From an uncultured Pseudomonadota bacterium (GTDB lineage: Bacteria; Pseudomonadota; Gammaproteobacteria; Burkholderiales; Casimicrobiaceae), in NCBI GenBank assembly GCA_937958295.1, contig CALFEY010000394.1, positions 1 through 32,297 of the forward strand: 32,297 bases of DNA, given 5' to 3'. The notes beneath the pieces were generated by a model, which saw nothing but the letters and a program-made list of their open reading frames with translations, was not told the DNA's origin and made no database searches. Shown piece by piece: positions 7,919 to 16,986 of this stretch (positions within the stretch are counted from its first letter, which is position 1; each line of letters begins with the position of its first letter). Made by a program: the position numbers and the translations under genes.

Positions 7919-8578
7919 ATGGTGACCCGGCGCATGGCGCGCCGCACCGCGAGCCGCGAAGAGCTGGGCCTCGCGGCGCGGGAGTACGCCGCGCTCGCCC
8001 GCCTCGACACGCCCCTGCGCATCCAGGCGTTCGTCAGCGCGATTCCCGCCAATCACGAGCCGCAGGGCGAGACCCTGCACTCGGTACGCAACGTTCTCCG
8101 CCTGCGGGTGGCGCACTGCATGGAGGGCGCGCTCGTGGCGGCCTGCGCGCTGTGGATCCACCGCGAGCCTCCGCTCCTGCTCCACCTCGACTGCGCGCCG
8201 CACGACCATCCGCACGTGATCGCGCTCTTCCGGCGCGGCCGCGCCTGGGGCGCGATCTCGAAGAGCAACGGGACCTGGCTGCGCTATCGCGAGCCCGTCT
8301 ACCGTGACCTGCGCGAGCTCGCGATGTCGTACTTCCACGAGTTTTTCGATCGCGACGGGCGCAAGACGCTGCGCAGCTACGGCCGCCCATTCGACCTGCG
8401 CCGCGTCGATCCCGCCGCCTGGGTCACGGCCCCCGGACCCTGCTGGGACGTGCACGACCGCCTCGCGGCGGGTCCCCATCGGGCATTGCTCACGCCGGCG
8501 CAAGTGCGGGCACTTTCCCGGCGCGACGCGTTCGAACGGGAGTCGGCAAGGCAGGTCCAGTATCCCGCCTCAGGGTAA
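7919..8578 (+). CDS. transglutaminase-like fold hypothetical protein
   Basis: A 219-residue soluble protein I cannot assign to a named family. A cysteine at position 67 in VAHCMEGALVAA starts a helix, and a histidine at 99 in HDHPHVIALF lies on a following strand; this order resembles the Cys and His of transglutaminase-like (papain-fold) proteins. An acidic third residue was not identified. There is no signal peptide or membrane segment. It follows cbpM by 34 nt and may be in the same operon, although cbpAM units are usually self-contained. GTG 7922 and ATG 7934 are other possible starts; no ribosome site decides between them. The function is unknown; a protease, peptide-modifying enzyme or inactive binding protein are all possible. 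Confidence 0.75.
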   Translation: MVTRRMARRTASREELGLAAREYAALARLDTPLRIQAFVSAIPANHEPQGETLHSVRNVLRLRVAHCMEGALVAACALWIHREPPLLLHLDCAPHDHPHVIALFRRGRAWGAISKSNGTWLRYREPVYRDLRELAMSYFHEFFDRDGRKTLRSYGRPFDLRRVDPAAWVTAPGPCWDVHDRLAAGPHRALLTPAQVRALSRRDAFERESARQVQYPASG

Positions 8579-8643
8579 ACACCGGGGCGCGTGGAGTGGG
8601 GGGTGATGCCGCCGGCACCCTGTCCTTCACGATGGAGTACGGC

Positions 8644-10242
8644 ATGACCTTGCATACCCTCGCGATCGCGAGCGACCGCGGCCTGCGGGCGCCTTCGGCG
8701 CGCTCCCGACGACACCGTCCGCTCCCTTCTCTTCGCGCCGTCGTGCGCCTCGCCCTGTGGCTACTCGGCACGGCCGCGATACCGGTGGCCGCCGCCGGGT
8801 CCAGCGGCGACGGCGCCTCCGCCGCACCGTCCGCACAGCTCGCCGACGCGCCGCGCCGGGAGGTCGGGCAAGACGCCGCGCTGACCTCGCCCGCGCCGCG
8901 CGCAGGGCTGTCGCGCACGGCGGTCGTTGCCCGCTATCGCGGCGACTACCTCGCGCAAGCCGCGGTCCCCGCGGGATGGAGCGGCAACGTGGGCCAGTGC
9001 GAGGCCGGCACCACCACCAACGCCCATCAGCAGGCCGTGCTCGCCCGCATCAATTACTTCCGCGCGCTGGCGGGACTGCCGGCGGCCACCCTCGATGCCA
9101 CGGGCGCAGCCGACCTGCAGGCCGCGGCGCTCCTGATGTCCGCGAATGCCGCCCTCTCGCATGCCCCGCCTTCCTCCTGGGCATGCTTCAGCGCGATGGG
9201 TGCGACCGGCGCCGCTAGCGCCAATCTCGCGCTCGGCCTGTACGGCGTGGGCGCGATCGACGCCTACATGGACGACAGCGGCAGCAACAACGGCGCGGCG
9301 GGCCACCGCCGGTGGCTCCTCTATCCCCCGCGCTCCACCTTCGCCACCGGCGACAGCACCGGCGGTGAAGGCGCGCCGGCGGCCAATGCCCTGGGCGTGT
9401 TCGGCGCGCTCACCACGCGCCCGTCCACACCGGAGGGCGTGGCGTGGCCACCGGCGGGCTACGTGCCCTATCAGAACCTGCCCGCCCGCTCCGGGCGGTG
9501 GTCCTTCTCGCTGGCCGGTGCCGACTTCACCGCAGCGAGCGTCGCGGTGACCGGACCTTCCGGTCCGCTCGGCGTCGCGCGCGAGCCCGTGAGCACAGGC
9601 TACGGCGACAACACGCTCGTGTTCGTGCCGCACGGCGTGTCCTACGACGCACCCGCGAGCGATGCCTTGTACACCGTCACCGTCAGCGGCATCGCCGGCG
9701 CGGACGTGTCTTCCGTCACCTATCGCGTGATCGTGATCGACCCGGCCGTGGACGATGGCACCGCGCTCCCGGTCACGGTGGTCGAGTATTACCACCGGCG
9801 ACTGGACCACTACTTCGTGACCTGGCTGCCGCAGGAGATCGCCGCGCTCGATGCCGGCACGTTCGAAGGCTGGGCACGCACCGGCGAAACCTTTGCCGCG
9901 TATGCCACCGTGCAGCCCGGCACCTCGCCCGTGTGCCGCATCTACATCGTGCCGCCGTTGGGCGACTCGCATTTCTACGGACGCGATGCCGCCGAGTGCG
10001 CGGCCACCCTCGCCGCGCATCCATCGCTCGTCCTCGAGGCCTCTCCATTCATGGCGCTTGCGGTGCCCGTGGAGGGCGCCTGCCCCACCGGCACGGTCCC
10101 CGTCTTTCGCCTGTTCAACGACCGTCGGGACGCGAACCATCGCTACACCACGAATGTGCTCACCCGCATGGCCATGGAGGTCGCGGGCTGGATCGCCGAA
10201 GGCGACGGGGCGGACCGGGTGGCGTACTGCGCACCGCTGTAA
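8644..10242 (+). CDS. secreted CAP-domain protein with C-terminal DUF5648
   Basis: A 532-residue exported protein. ATG 8644 was chosen because GGAG at 8634-8637 sits 6 nt upstream; frames from GTG 8596 or ATG 8632 lack such a site. A long basic N-terminus leads to a hydrophobic core (LALWLLGTAAIPVAAAG), a probable signal peptide. The CAP/SCP domain (about residues 110-220) contains QQAVLARINYFRALAGLP, LSHAPPSSWACFS and GHRRWLLYPP. The glutamate of the usual GEN motif is replaced (ASANLALG), so the canonical His/Glu tetrad is incomplete. A beta-rich middle part follows. The last 150 residues match DUF5648, with VVEYYHRRLDHYFVTW, GDSHFYGRDAAEC and RRDANHRYT. It probably acts outside the cell; function unknown. 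Confidence 0.88.
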   Translation: MTLHTLAIASDRGLRAPSARSRRHRPLPSLRAVVRLALWLLGTAAIPVAAAGSSGDGASAAPSAQLADAPRREVGQDAALTSPAPRAGLSRTAVVARYRGDYLAQAAVPAGWSGNVGQCEAGTTTNAHQQAVLARINYFRALAGLPAATLDATGAADLQAAALLMSANAALSHAPPSSWACFSAMGATGAASANLALGLYGVGAIDAYMDDSGSNNGAAGHRRWLLYPPRSTFATGDSTGGEGAPAANALGVFGALTTRPSTPEGVAWPPAGYVPYQNLPARSGRWSFSLAGADFTAASVAVTGPSGPLGVAREPVSTGYGDNTLVFVPHGVSYDAPASDALYTVTVSGIAGADVSSVTYRVIVIDPAVDDGTALPVTVVEYYHRRLDHYFVTWLPQEIAALDAGTFEGWARTGETFAAYATVQPGTSPVCRIYIVPPLGDSHFYGRDAAECAATLAAHPSLVLEASPFMALAVPVEGACPTGTVPVFRLFNDRRDANHRYTTNVLTRMAMEVAGWIAEGDGADRVAYCAPL

Positions 10243-10419
10243 GGCCCGCTGCGCGATCCCGAGGGCCTCCCCGCGTGGGGACGAGCGCCGTGTCGCCTTC
10301 CGTGCCCGTGCCGTGAGCGAAGTCCGCGCTGCTGCCTGTGCTACCGTGATCGCAGCGGCGCCGTCCCCCGCGCAGCGCTGGAAACGTCGCCACCGCGACC
10401 CCACGTTTCAGGTTACGTC

Positions 10420-13400
10420 ATGACGCCCGTCGAGCCCGCCGCGATCACCTCTTCGCCGCCGTTCCACCCGGCGGTCGCGCGCTGGTTCGCCTCCGCCTTC
10501 CCGGCCCCCACGACGCCGCAGGTCGAGGCCTGGCCCCATCTCAAGGCGGGCCGCGACGCGCTCATCGCCGCGCCCACCGGCTCGGGCAAGACGCTCGCGG
10601 CATTCCTCGCGGCCATCGACGACCTCGTGCGCCAGGGTATCGCGGCACCCTTGCCCGATGCCACGCAGATCGTGTACGTGTCGCCGCTCAAGGCGCTGTC
10701 CAACGACATCGAGCGCAACCTCGCCGCGCCGCTGGCCGGCATTCGCGCCGAGCTCGCGGCGCAAGGCCTGCCGGACGTCGACATCCGCACGCTGGTGCGC
10801 ACCGGCGATACGCCGCAGGCCGCGCGCACCGCGATGCGCAAGCGCCCGCCGCACATCGTGGTGACGACACCGGAGTCGCTCTACATCCTGCTGGGCTCGG
10901 AGTCGGGACGACGCATGCTGGCGAGCACGCGTACCGTGATCGTGGACGAGATCCATGCCATCGCGGGCACCAAGCGCGGCAGCCACCTTGCGCTCTCGCT
11001 CGAGCGCCTCGCGGCGGTGGCCGACCGGCCGCCCGTGCGCGTGGGACTGTCGGCTACGCAGAAGCCGGTGGAGGAGATCGCGCAGCTCCTGGTAGGCAGC
11101 GATCCCGCCACGGGCGCGCCGCGCGCCTGCGCCATCGTGGACAGCGGCCACATGCGGGAGCGCGACCTCGCCCTCGAAGTGCCGGCATCGCCGCTCGAGG
11201 CGGTGATGTCGCACGAGGTTTGGGAACAGGTGTACGGCCGCCTGGCGGACCTCGCCGCCTCGCATCGCACCACGCTCGTGTTCGTCAATACGCGGCGCAT
11301 GGCCGAGCGCGTCGCGCGTCACCTGTCCGAAATTCTCGGCAAGGCGCACGTGATGTCGCATCACGGCAGCATGGCCAAGGAGCTCCGGCACGAGGCGGAG
11401 CAGCGCTTGAAGCGCGGCGAGCTCAAGGTGCTGGTGGCCACGGCCTCACTCGAGCTGGGCATCGACATCGGCGACGTCGACCTCGTGTGCCAGCTGGGTT
11501 CGCCGCGCTCCATCGCGACGTTTCTCCAGCGCGCGGGACGCGCGAGCCACCAGGTGGGCGGCGTGCCCAAGGCCCGCCTCTTCCCCCTCACCCGCGACGA
11601 CCTCGTCGAGTGCGCAGCGCTTCTCGAGGCCGTGCGGCGCGGCGAGCTCGACCGGCTGCACATCCCCGTCGCCCCGCTCGACGTGCTCTCGCAGCAGATC
11701 GTGGCCGACGTCGCGCTGCGCGAGTGGGGCGAGGACGATCTCTTCGCACTCGTGCGCCGCGCCCATCCGTATCGCCGCCTCGAGCGAGACATCTTCGACG
11801 AGGTGGTGCGCGCCTTGAGCGAGGGCTTTGCGACCAGTCGCGGGCCGCGCAGCGCCTACATCCACCGCGACGCCGTCAACGGCGTGCTGCGCGCCCGCAA
11901 GGGTGCGCGGCTCACGGCGCTCACGTCCGGCGGCGCGATTCCCGACAATGCCGACTACGACGTGGTGCTCGAGCCCGCGGGCCAGAAGGTGGGCACGGTG
12001 AACGAGGACTTCGCGGTGGAGAGCCTCGCCGGCGACGTGTTCCAGCTCGGCAACCTGTCCTATCGCATTCGCCGGGTGGAAGCCGGACGCGTGCGGGTGG
12101 AAGACGCCGCCGGACAGGCGCCCAACATTCCCTTCTGGCTCGGCGAGGCGCCCGGGCGCACCGACGAGCTGTCGCGGGCCGTGTCGCGCCTGCGCGAGGA
12201 CGTGATGGCACCGGTGCCCGCGGACGTGGCCGCGGACCGGCTGCGTGCGGCGGGCGTGGGCACCGCGGCGGGCACGCAGCTCGTCGACTACCTGCGCACC
12301 GCGCACGACGTGCTGGGGGCGCTGCCCACGCACGACACCGTGGTGCTGGAGCGCTTCTTCGACGAGAGCGGCGGCATGCAGCTCGTGATCCACGCGCCCT
12401 TCGGCAGCCGTGTCAATCGCGCGTGGGGACTCGCGCTGCGCAAGCGCTTCTGCCGCAAGTTCAACTTCGAGCTGCAGGCCGCGGCCACCGAGGACGCCAT
12501 CGTGCTCTCGCTGTCCACGAGCCACAGCTTCGAGCTCGCGAGCGTCGCCCGCTACCTGCACTGCGCATCGGTGCGCGACGTGCTGATCCAGGCGATGCTC
12601 GTCGCGCCCATGTTCGCCGCCCGCTGGCGGTGGATCGCCGGCATCTCGCTCGCCCTGCCGCGCTTTCGTGGGGGCACCAAGGTCGCGGCTCCGTTGCAGC
12701 GCATGCGCGCCGATGACCTCATGGCATCCGTGTTCCCCGACCAGGTGGCCTGCGCGGAAAACCTGGCGGGCGAGCGCGAGGTTCCCGACCATCCGCTGGT
12801 GCGGCAGACGATCGACGACTGCCTCCACGAGGCGATGGACCTCGACGGTCTCGTGGACGTGCTGCGAGGCCTCGAGTCCGGCGCCATCCGCGTGGTCGCA
12901 CGCGACCTGCCCCTGCCGTCGCCGCTGGCGCTGGAGATCCTCACCGCCCGGCCCTACGCCTTCCTCGACGACGCGCCGCTCGAAGAGCGACGCACGCAGG
13001 CGGTGCTGTCCCGGCGCTGGCTCGACCCGGCATCCGCTGCCGACATCGGCCGCCTCGACCCCGCCGCCATCGAGCGCGTGCGCGACGAGGCGCGGGCGCA
13101 TGCGGACACCGCCGACGAGCTGCACGACGCGCTCCTTGGCCAGGGCTTTCTCACCGCGGCCGAAGTCGCCGCCACGACACCGGCACCGGCGTTCGCGACG
13201 GCATTGATCGCGCAGCGACGCGCCACGTGGCTCACTTTGCCCGACGACGAGCGCACAAGCGCGGCGGAGGGTGCTGGCGCCGGGACGCCCCCTTCCACGA
13301 TCCTCGTGGCCGCCGAGCGTCTGCCGCTCCTGCGGCGCGTGCACCACGCGGCCGTGGCCGCGCCGCCCCTCGACCCGCCGGCGGAGTTCGAATCGCGCGC

Positions 13401-14820
13401 GACCACCCGCGATGCGGCGCTGCTCGATCTCGTGCGCGCGCGCCTCGCCGCCGCGGGGCCCGTCACCACGCGCATCCTCGCGCATGACTTGCGGGTGACG
13501 AGCCACGACGTCGACGCGGCGCTCGCCGCCTTGGCGCAAGAAGGCGTTGCGATGCGCGGCCGCTACTCGCCCGAGGTCGCAGAAGACGAATGGTGCGACC
13601 GCGGCCTTCTCGCCCGCATCCATCGCTACACCGTGAAGCGACTGCGCGAAGAGATCGAGCCCGTCGCTACCCAGGACTTCATGCGCTTTCTCCTCCGCTG
13701 GCAGCAGCTTGCCGCAGGCGAGCGGCGGGAAGGACCGGATGCGCTGGATGCCATCGTGTCGCAGCTGCAAGGCTTCGAGGCGCCCGCATCCGCGTGGGAG
13801 AGCGAGATCCTTCCGGCCCGCTTGGCCGACTACGACTTCACCTGGCTCGACGAGCTGTGCCTGTCCGGACGTGCGGTGTGGAGCCGTCTGTCGCCACCTG
13901 CCGGTGGCGGCGCGGCGTCCGGCCTCGTGCGCAGCGCCCCCATCGCGCTCCTGCCGCGGCGCGCCGCCGCCGCATGGAACCGCCTCGCCGCCGCGCCGTC
14001 GGCGCGTCCGGCGCTGTCGAGTCGCGCGCAGAAGATCGCCGATGTCCTGCAGGCCCAGGGCGCCTCCTTCTTCGACGAGCTCGTCGAGGGCACGGGCCTG
14101 CTGCGCACGCAGGTGGAAGAGGCCCTCGCCGAGATGGTCGCGGCGGGCGCCGTGACCTCCGACAGCTTCGCCGGGCTGCGCGCGCTGCTCACGCCATCGG
14201 AGAAGCGCAAGGCCTTCGGCGGTCGCCGCGGCGCCCGGCGGGCGCTCTTCGGCATCGAGGATGCCGGCCGGTGGGCCCTGCGGCGCCTTGCGTCCCCGGA
14301 GCCGCACGTCGCCGCGCGCGGGGCCGGCCACGAGCCTGCGGTGATCGAGCACGTGGTGGACACGCTGCTGCGCCGCTATGGCGTGGTGTTCTGGCGGCTG
14401 CTCGCGCGCGAAGCCGCGTGGCTGCCACCGTGGCGCGACCTGCTGCCAGTGCTGCGCCGCCTCGAGGCGCGCGGCGACCTTCGCGGCGGACGCTTCGTGG
14501 CGGGCGTGAGCGGCGAGCAATTCGCGTTGCCGGAGGCAGTCACCGCGCTGCGCGACACCCGGCGAACCGAAGGGGCGCGCGAGCTCGTGATGGTGAGCGG
14601 CGCCGATCCCCTCAATCTCGTCGGTACGTTGGTGCCGGGTCCGAAGATCCCGGCGCTCACCGGCAATCGCGTGCTCTATCGCGATGGCCTTCCCGTGGCG
14701 GCAGTCGCGGGCGGCGAGCTGCGCTGGCTTGCGGAGCTCGCACCTACCGACGCGCTCGCGGCCGAAGAGATGCTCGTGCAGCGGCGCGACGGCTCGCCGC
14801 GGCTCGCCTATCTGCGCTAG
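10420..14820 (+). CDS. lhr: Lhr-type DEAD/DEAH-box helicase, full length
   Basis: A 1466-residue superfamily 2 helicase. Near the N-terminus are a Q-motif (PTTPQVEAW), Walker A APTGSGKT (residues 51-58), a DEIH box near 175, motif III SAT near 211, and in the second RecA domain VATASLELGIDIGDVDLV and motif VI QRAGRASH near 370. A winged-helix/beta-barrel Lhr-core follows, then the DEAD/H-associated region (AWGLALRKRFCRKFNFELQ). The last 600 or so residues form the Lhr C-terminal domain found only in long Lhr proteins. Lhr is a 3'-5' DNA/RNA-DNA helicase implicated in DNA repair. The start at ATG 10420 follows a 177-bp spacer with no other gene. It shares the palindromic CTAG of its stop with the stop of the convergent crotonase gene. 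Confidence 0.95.
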   Translation: MTPVEPAAITSSPPFHPAVARWFASAFPAPTTPQVEAWPHLKAGRDALIAAPTGSGKTLAAFLAAIDDLVRQGIAAPLPDATQIVYVSPLKALSNDIERNLAAPLAGIRAELAAQGLPDVDIRTLVRTGDTPQAARTAMRKRPPHIVVTTPESLYILLGSESGRRMLASTRTVIVDEIHAIAGTKRGSHLALSLERLAAVADRPPVRVGLSATQKPVEEIAQLLVGSDPATGAPRACAIVDSGHMRERDLALEVPASPLEAVMSHEVWEQVYGRLADLAASHRTTLVFVNTRRMAERVARHLSEILGKAHVMSHHGSMAKELRHEAEQRLKRGELKVLVATASLELGIDIGDVDLVCQLGSPRSIATFLQRAGRASHQVGGVPKARLFPLTRDDLVECAALLEAVRRGELDRLHIPVAPLDVLSQQIVADVALREWGEDDLFALVRRAHPYRRLERDIFDEVVRALSEGFATSRGPRSAYIHRDAVNGVLRARKGARLTALTSGGAIPDNADYDVVLEPAGQKVGTVNEDFAVESLAGDVFQLGNLSYRIRRVEAGRVRVEDAAGQAPNIPFWLGEAPGRTDELSRAVSRLREDVMAPVPADVAADRLRAAGVGTAAGTQLVDYLRTAHDVLGALPTHDTVVLERFFDESGGMQLVIHAPFGSRVNRAWGLALRKRFCRKFNFELQAAATEDAIVLSLSTSHSFELASVARYLHCASVRDVLIQAMLVAPMFAARWRWIAGISLALPRFRGGTKVAAPLQRMRADDLMASVFPDQVACAENLAGEREVPDHPLVRQTIDDCLHEAMDLDGLVDVLRGLESGAIRVVARDLPLPSPLALEILTARPYAFLDDAPLEERRTQAVLSRRWLDPASAADIGRLDPAAIERVRDEARAHADTADELHDALLGQGFLTAAEVAATTPAPAFATALIAQRRATWLTLPDDERTSAAEGAGAGTPPSTILVAAERLPLLRRVHHAAVAAPPLDPPAEFESRATTRDAALLDLVRARLAAAGPVTTRILAHDLRVTSHDVDAALAALAQEGVAMRGRYSPEVAEDEWCDRGLLARIHRYTVKRLREEIEPVATQDFMRFLLRWQQLAAGERREGPDALDAIVSQLQGFEAPASAWESEILPARLADYDFTWLDELCLSGRAVWSRLSPPAGGGAASGLVRSAPIALLPRRAAAAWNRLAAAPSARPALSSRAQKIADVLQAQGASFFDELVEGTGLLRTQVEEALAEMVAAGAVTSDSFAGLRALLTPSEKRKAFGGRRGARRALFGIEDAGRWALRRLASPEPHVAARGAGHEPAVIEHVVDTLLRRYGVVFWRLLAREAAWLPPWRDLLPVLRRLEARGDLRGGRFVAGVSGEQFALPEAVTALRDTRRTEGARELVMVSGADPLNLVGTLVPGPKIPALTGNRVLYRDGLPVAAVAGGELRWLAELAPTDALAAEEMLVQRRDGSPRLAYLR

Positions 14821-15620
14821 CGTCCGCGAAACACGGGCGATCGCCGCTCGAGGAAAGCCCGCGCGGCCTCGCGGTGGTCCTCGGTGAAGCGGCAACGGAT
14901 CTGCCCTTCAGCCTCGGTATCGAGCACCCGTGCAAGGCTGCCGCCATCGGCTTCGTTGAGGTTGCGCTTCATCTGCGCCAGTGCCACACGCGGTCCGCTG
15001 GCGAGCGACCTCGCCAAGGCATCGACCTCCGCGGCCAGCGACGGCGCCGGCACCACGCGGTTCACGATGCCGAGTGCCAAGGCCTCGGGCACGTTCACCA
15101 CCGCATTGGTGAAGTAGAGCTCCCTTGCCTTGGCGGGTCCCACGAGCTTGGGCAAGAAATAACTACCCCCGTAGTCACTTGCATAGCCCACCCGACCGAA
15201 TGCCAGCGTGAACGACGCGTCCGGACCGGCGATGCGCATGTCGCAGGCAAGCGCGAGGCAGAAGCCGGCGCCGGCCGCAGGACCTTGCACCCGCGCGATC
15301 GTGGGCTTCCCCATCTCGCGGAGCAGGCGGGCGATCTCCATGCGCCGGCGCAGCGTGGCCACGGCCTGCGCCGGGGACTCGACGGCGCGGTCGGCCATCT
15401 CGTGGATGTCGCCGCCCGCGCAGAAGGCGCGACCCGCGCCCGCGAGCACGAGCGCGCCCACGTCGGGGTCGGCGGCAATGCGCTCGCAACGCGCTAGCAG
15501 GCTCTCGAACATCGGGACGGTGATCGCGTTCAGGCGCGTAGGCCGGTTGAGGCAGAGCGTGACCACGCCGTGGTCGAACGTCTCGACGATGTCGTCGTCT
15601 TGCGCACGTTCCATCGTCAC
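14817..15620 (-). CDS. crotonase (enoyl-CoA hydratase/isomerase, PaaG-like), copy 1
   Basis: A 267-residue crotonase. The oxyanion-hole segments are GRAFCAGGDIHEM and VQGPAAGAGFCLALA. The position of the first catalytic glutamate of classical enoyl-CoA hydratase is not glutamate; instead SDYGGSYFL carries an aspartate as in PaaG-type isomerases, while the second glutamate is kept in ARELYF. Isomerisation, or hydration of an unusual enoyl-CoA, is therefore likely. It starts at GTG 15620, overlapping the CoA-transferase stop (GTGA), or at ATG 15614, and is translationally coupled to that gene. Its stop overlaps that of lhr by 4 bp. It is a clear paralogue of the crotonase at 27813-28601, including the shared C-terminal HREAARAFLE and VF.GR. 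Confidence 0.9.
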   Translation of the reverse strand: MTMERAQDDDIVETFDHGVVTLCLNRPTRLNAITVPMFESLLARCERIAADPDVGALVLAGAGRAFCAGGDIHEMADRAVESPAQAVATLRRRMEIARLLREMGKPTIARVQGPAAGAGFCLALACDMRIAGPDASFTLAFGRVGYASDYGGSYFLPKLVGPAKARELYFTNAVVNVPEALALGIVNRVVPAPSLAAEVDALARSLASGPRVALAQMKRNLNEADGGSLARVLDTEAEGQIRCRFTEDHREAARAFLERRSPVFRGR

Positions 15621-16846
15621 GCCCCCGTGCGCATCAGGCGCAGGACGTCGGCGGGCGCAAAGCCGAGGACGTCGCGCAGCACGTACGCCGTGTCCGCCCC
15701 CTTATGCGGCGCCGCGCGGCGCGACGGGCCCGCGTGACCGTCGATCTTGAACGGCGTGCCCACGTAGCGGGCGGAGGTACCGTCGGGAAAGTCGACTTCG
15801 GCGATCATGTCGTTGGCGGCTACTTGCGGGTGCTCCATGATCTGGTCCACGCCATTCACCGGCGACGTGGGCACCCCCGCCTCGTCCAGACGCTGCGCCC
15901 ATTGCGCGACGGAAGCCGTGGCAAAGCACGGCATCAGGATCTCGTTCAGCGCATCGCGGTGCGTGACGCGCAGCGCATTGGTGGCAAAGCGCGGATCCGC
16001 AAGTGCCTCGGCACACCCGAGCGTCTGGCACATCCTCGCGAACACCCGATCGTTGGTCGCCCCCGCCACGAGGTAGCCGTCGGTGCACGCGAAGGCCTGA
16101 TACGGCGACAGGTTCCCGGCCGCCGAGCCGAGCGGAGGCGAGAGCACGCCGGCCTGAAACCAGTTGGCGGCGTGATGGCCAAGAAGTGCCACGGCAGTCT
16201 CCAGCAGGGACAAGCGCACGCAGGTGCCCGTGCCGGTACGCTGGCGCGTGAGCAGGCCCGTGACCACGGCGCCATATGCGGCCATACCCGTGGCCATGTC
16301 GATGAACGACACGCCGATGCGCACAGGCCCCTGCCCCGGATAGCCCGTGAGCCCCATCGCGCCCGAGAACGCCTGCATCATGAGGTCGTAGCCCGGCTTG
16401 TTGGCGAGCGGCCCGCGCTCGCCGTAGCCCGACAGCGAGAGGTACACGATGCGCGGATTGAGGGCCCGCAGGCGGGGGTAGCCGAGGCCGAGGCGCTCGG
16501 CCGTCTCGGGCAGGAAGTTGTGCACGACGACGTCCGCCCAGCGCACGAGGCCCGCCAGGACCTCGGGCGCCGCGGGCGCCTTGTAATCGAGCGTGATGCC
16601 GAGCTTGCCACGATTGACGCCACCGAAGTTGGTGGAGATGTCGTTGCCATCCCACAGCGGCGGCCACTTGCGGCACTCGTCGCCATCGGGGGACTCGACC
16701 TTGATCACGGTCGCGCCCATGTCGGCCATGAGTTGCGCGCAGTATGGACCCGCGAGCACCCGGCTTAAGTCGAGCACGCGAAAGCCCGCGAGCGGCGCCG
16801 TGGCGTTGGGCCCGCCCGCGGATGGTTCGGCTGGTTCCACGCTCAT
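15617..16846 (-). CDS. CaiB/BaiF family (class III) CoA-transferase
   Basis: A 409-residue family III CoA-transferase, which moves CoA from a donor thioester to a carboxylic acid through an aspartyl intermediate. The N-terminal GFRVLDLSRVLAGPYCAQLMADMGA and IKVESPDGDE are hallmarks, the catalytic aspartate is D154 in GYDLMMQA, and NRGKLGITLDYK and SLLETAVALL are also typical. ATG 16846 is directly preceded by GGAGG with no spacing; GTG 16840, two codons later, would have ideal 6-nt spacing and may be the real start. It is followed by the crotonase with a GTGA overlap. The divergent spacer to the SDR gene is AT-rich and holds the shared promoter described separately. Acid substrate and CoA donor are unknown. 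Confidence 0.93.
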   Translation of the reverse strand: MSVEPAEPSAGGPNATAPLAGFRVLDLSRVLAGPYCAQLMADMGATVIKVESPDGDECRKWPPLWDGNDISTNFGGVNRGKLGITLDYKAPAAPEVLAGLVRWADVVVHNFLPETAERLGLGYPRLRALNPRIVYLSLSGYGERGPLANKPGYDLMMQAFSGAMGLTGYPGQGPVRIGVSFIDMATGMAAYGAVVTGLLTRQRTGTGTCVRLSLLETAVALLGHHAANWFQAGVLSPPLGSAAGNLSPYQAFACTDGYLVAGATNDRVFARMCQTLGCAEALADPRFATNALRVTHRDALNEILMPCFATASVAQWAQRLDEAGVPTSPVNGVDQIMEHPQVAANDMIAEVDFPDGTSARYVGTPFKIDGHAGPSRRAAPHKGADTAYVLRDVLGFAPADVLRLMRTGA

Positions 16847-16888
16847 CCTCCGTGGCGTCGCGCAGCCGGCATCCGGCGCGCACCGCGT

Positions 16889-16917
16889 TTGCAATAAATA
16901 TCGTATTACGGAATAAT
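16889..16917 (+). promoter_or_regulatory. promoter of the SDR-ACAD-ACAD-MaoC operon (shared module, copy A)
   Basis: TTGCAA at 16889-16894 and AATAAT at 16912-16917 are separated by exactly 17 bp, a good sigma-70 pattern in an AT-rich island. The region from TTTGC to ACATTGG aligns without gaps (28 of 40 positions by eye) with the promoter at 29536-29564 and is also close to the minus-strand promoter at 23748-23776. CGTATTACG within the spacer is a 9-bp palindrome and may belong to an operator. The region may also drive the divergent CoA-transferase gene. Confidence 0.7.
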
Positions 16918-16986
16918 TTTACATTGGTGGGCTCGTCACGCCAACCCATCACCCCCAGGACCCCTCCTCACTTCCCCTCCCGAAGC

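Noticed and set aside
8761..10404. 547-codon minus-strand frame opposite the CAP-DUF5648 gene
   Set aside because: Antisense shadow with repetitive Arg/Gly/Ala/His composition; the plus strand has a signal peptide and recognisable domains.
11446..14895. 1149-codon open frame on the minus strand opposite lhr
   Set aside because: It lies wholly antisense to a full-length helicase with all motifs, and its product is a His/Arg/Ala-rich low-information sequence. Long antisense frames are expected at this GC content.
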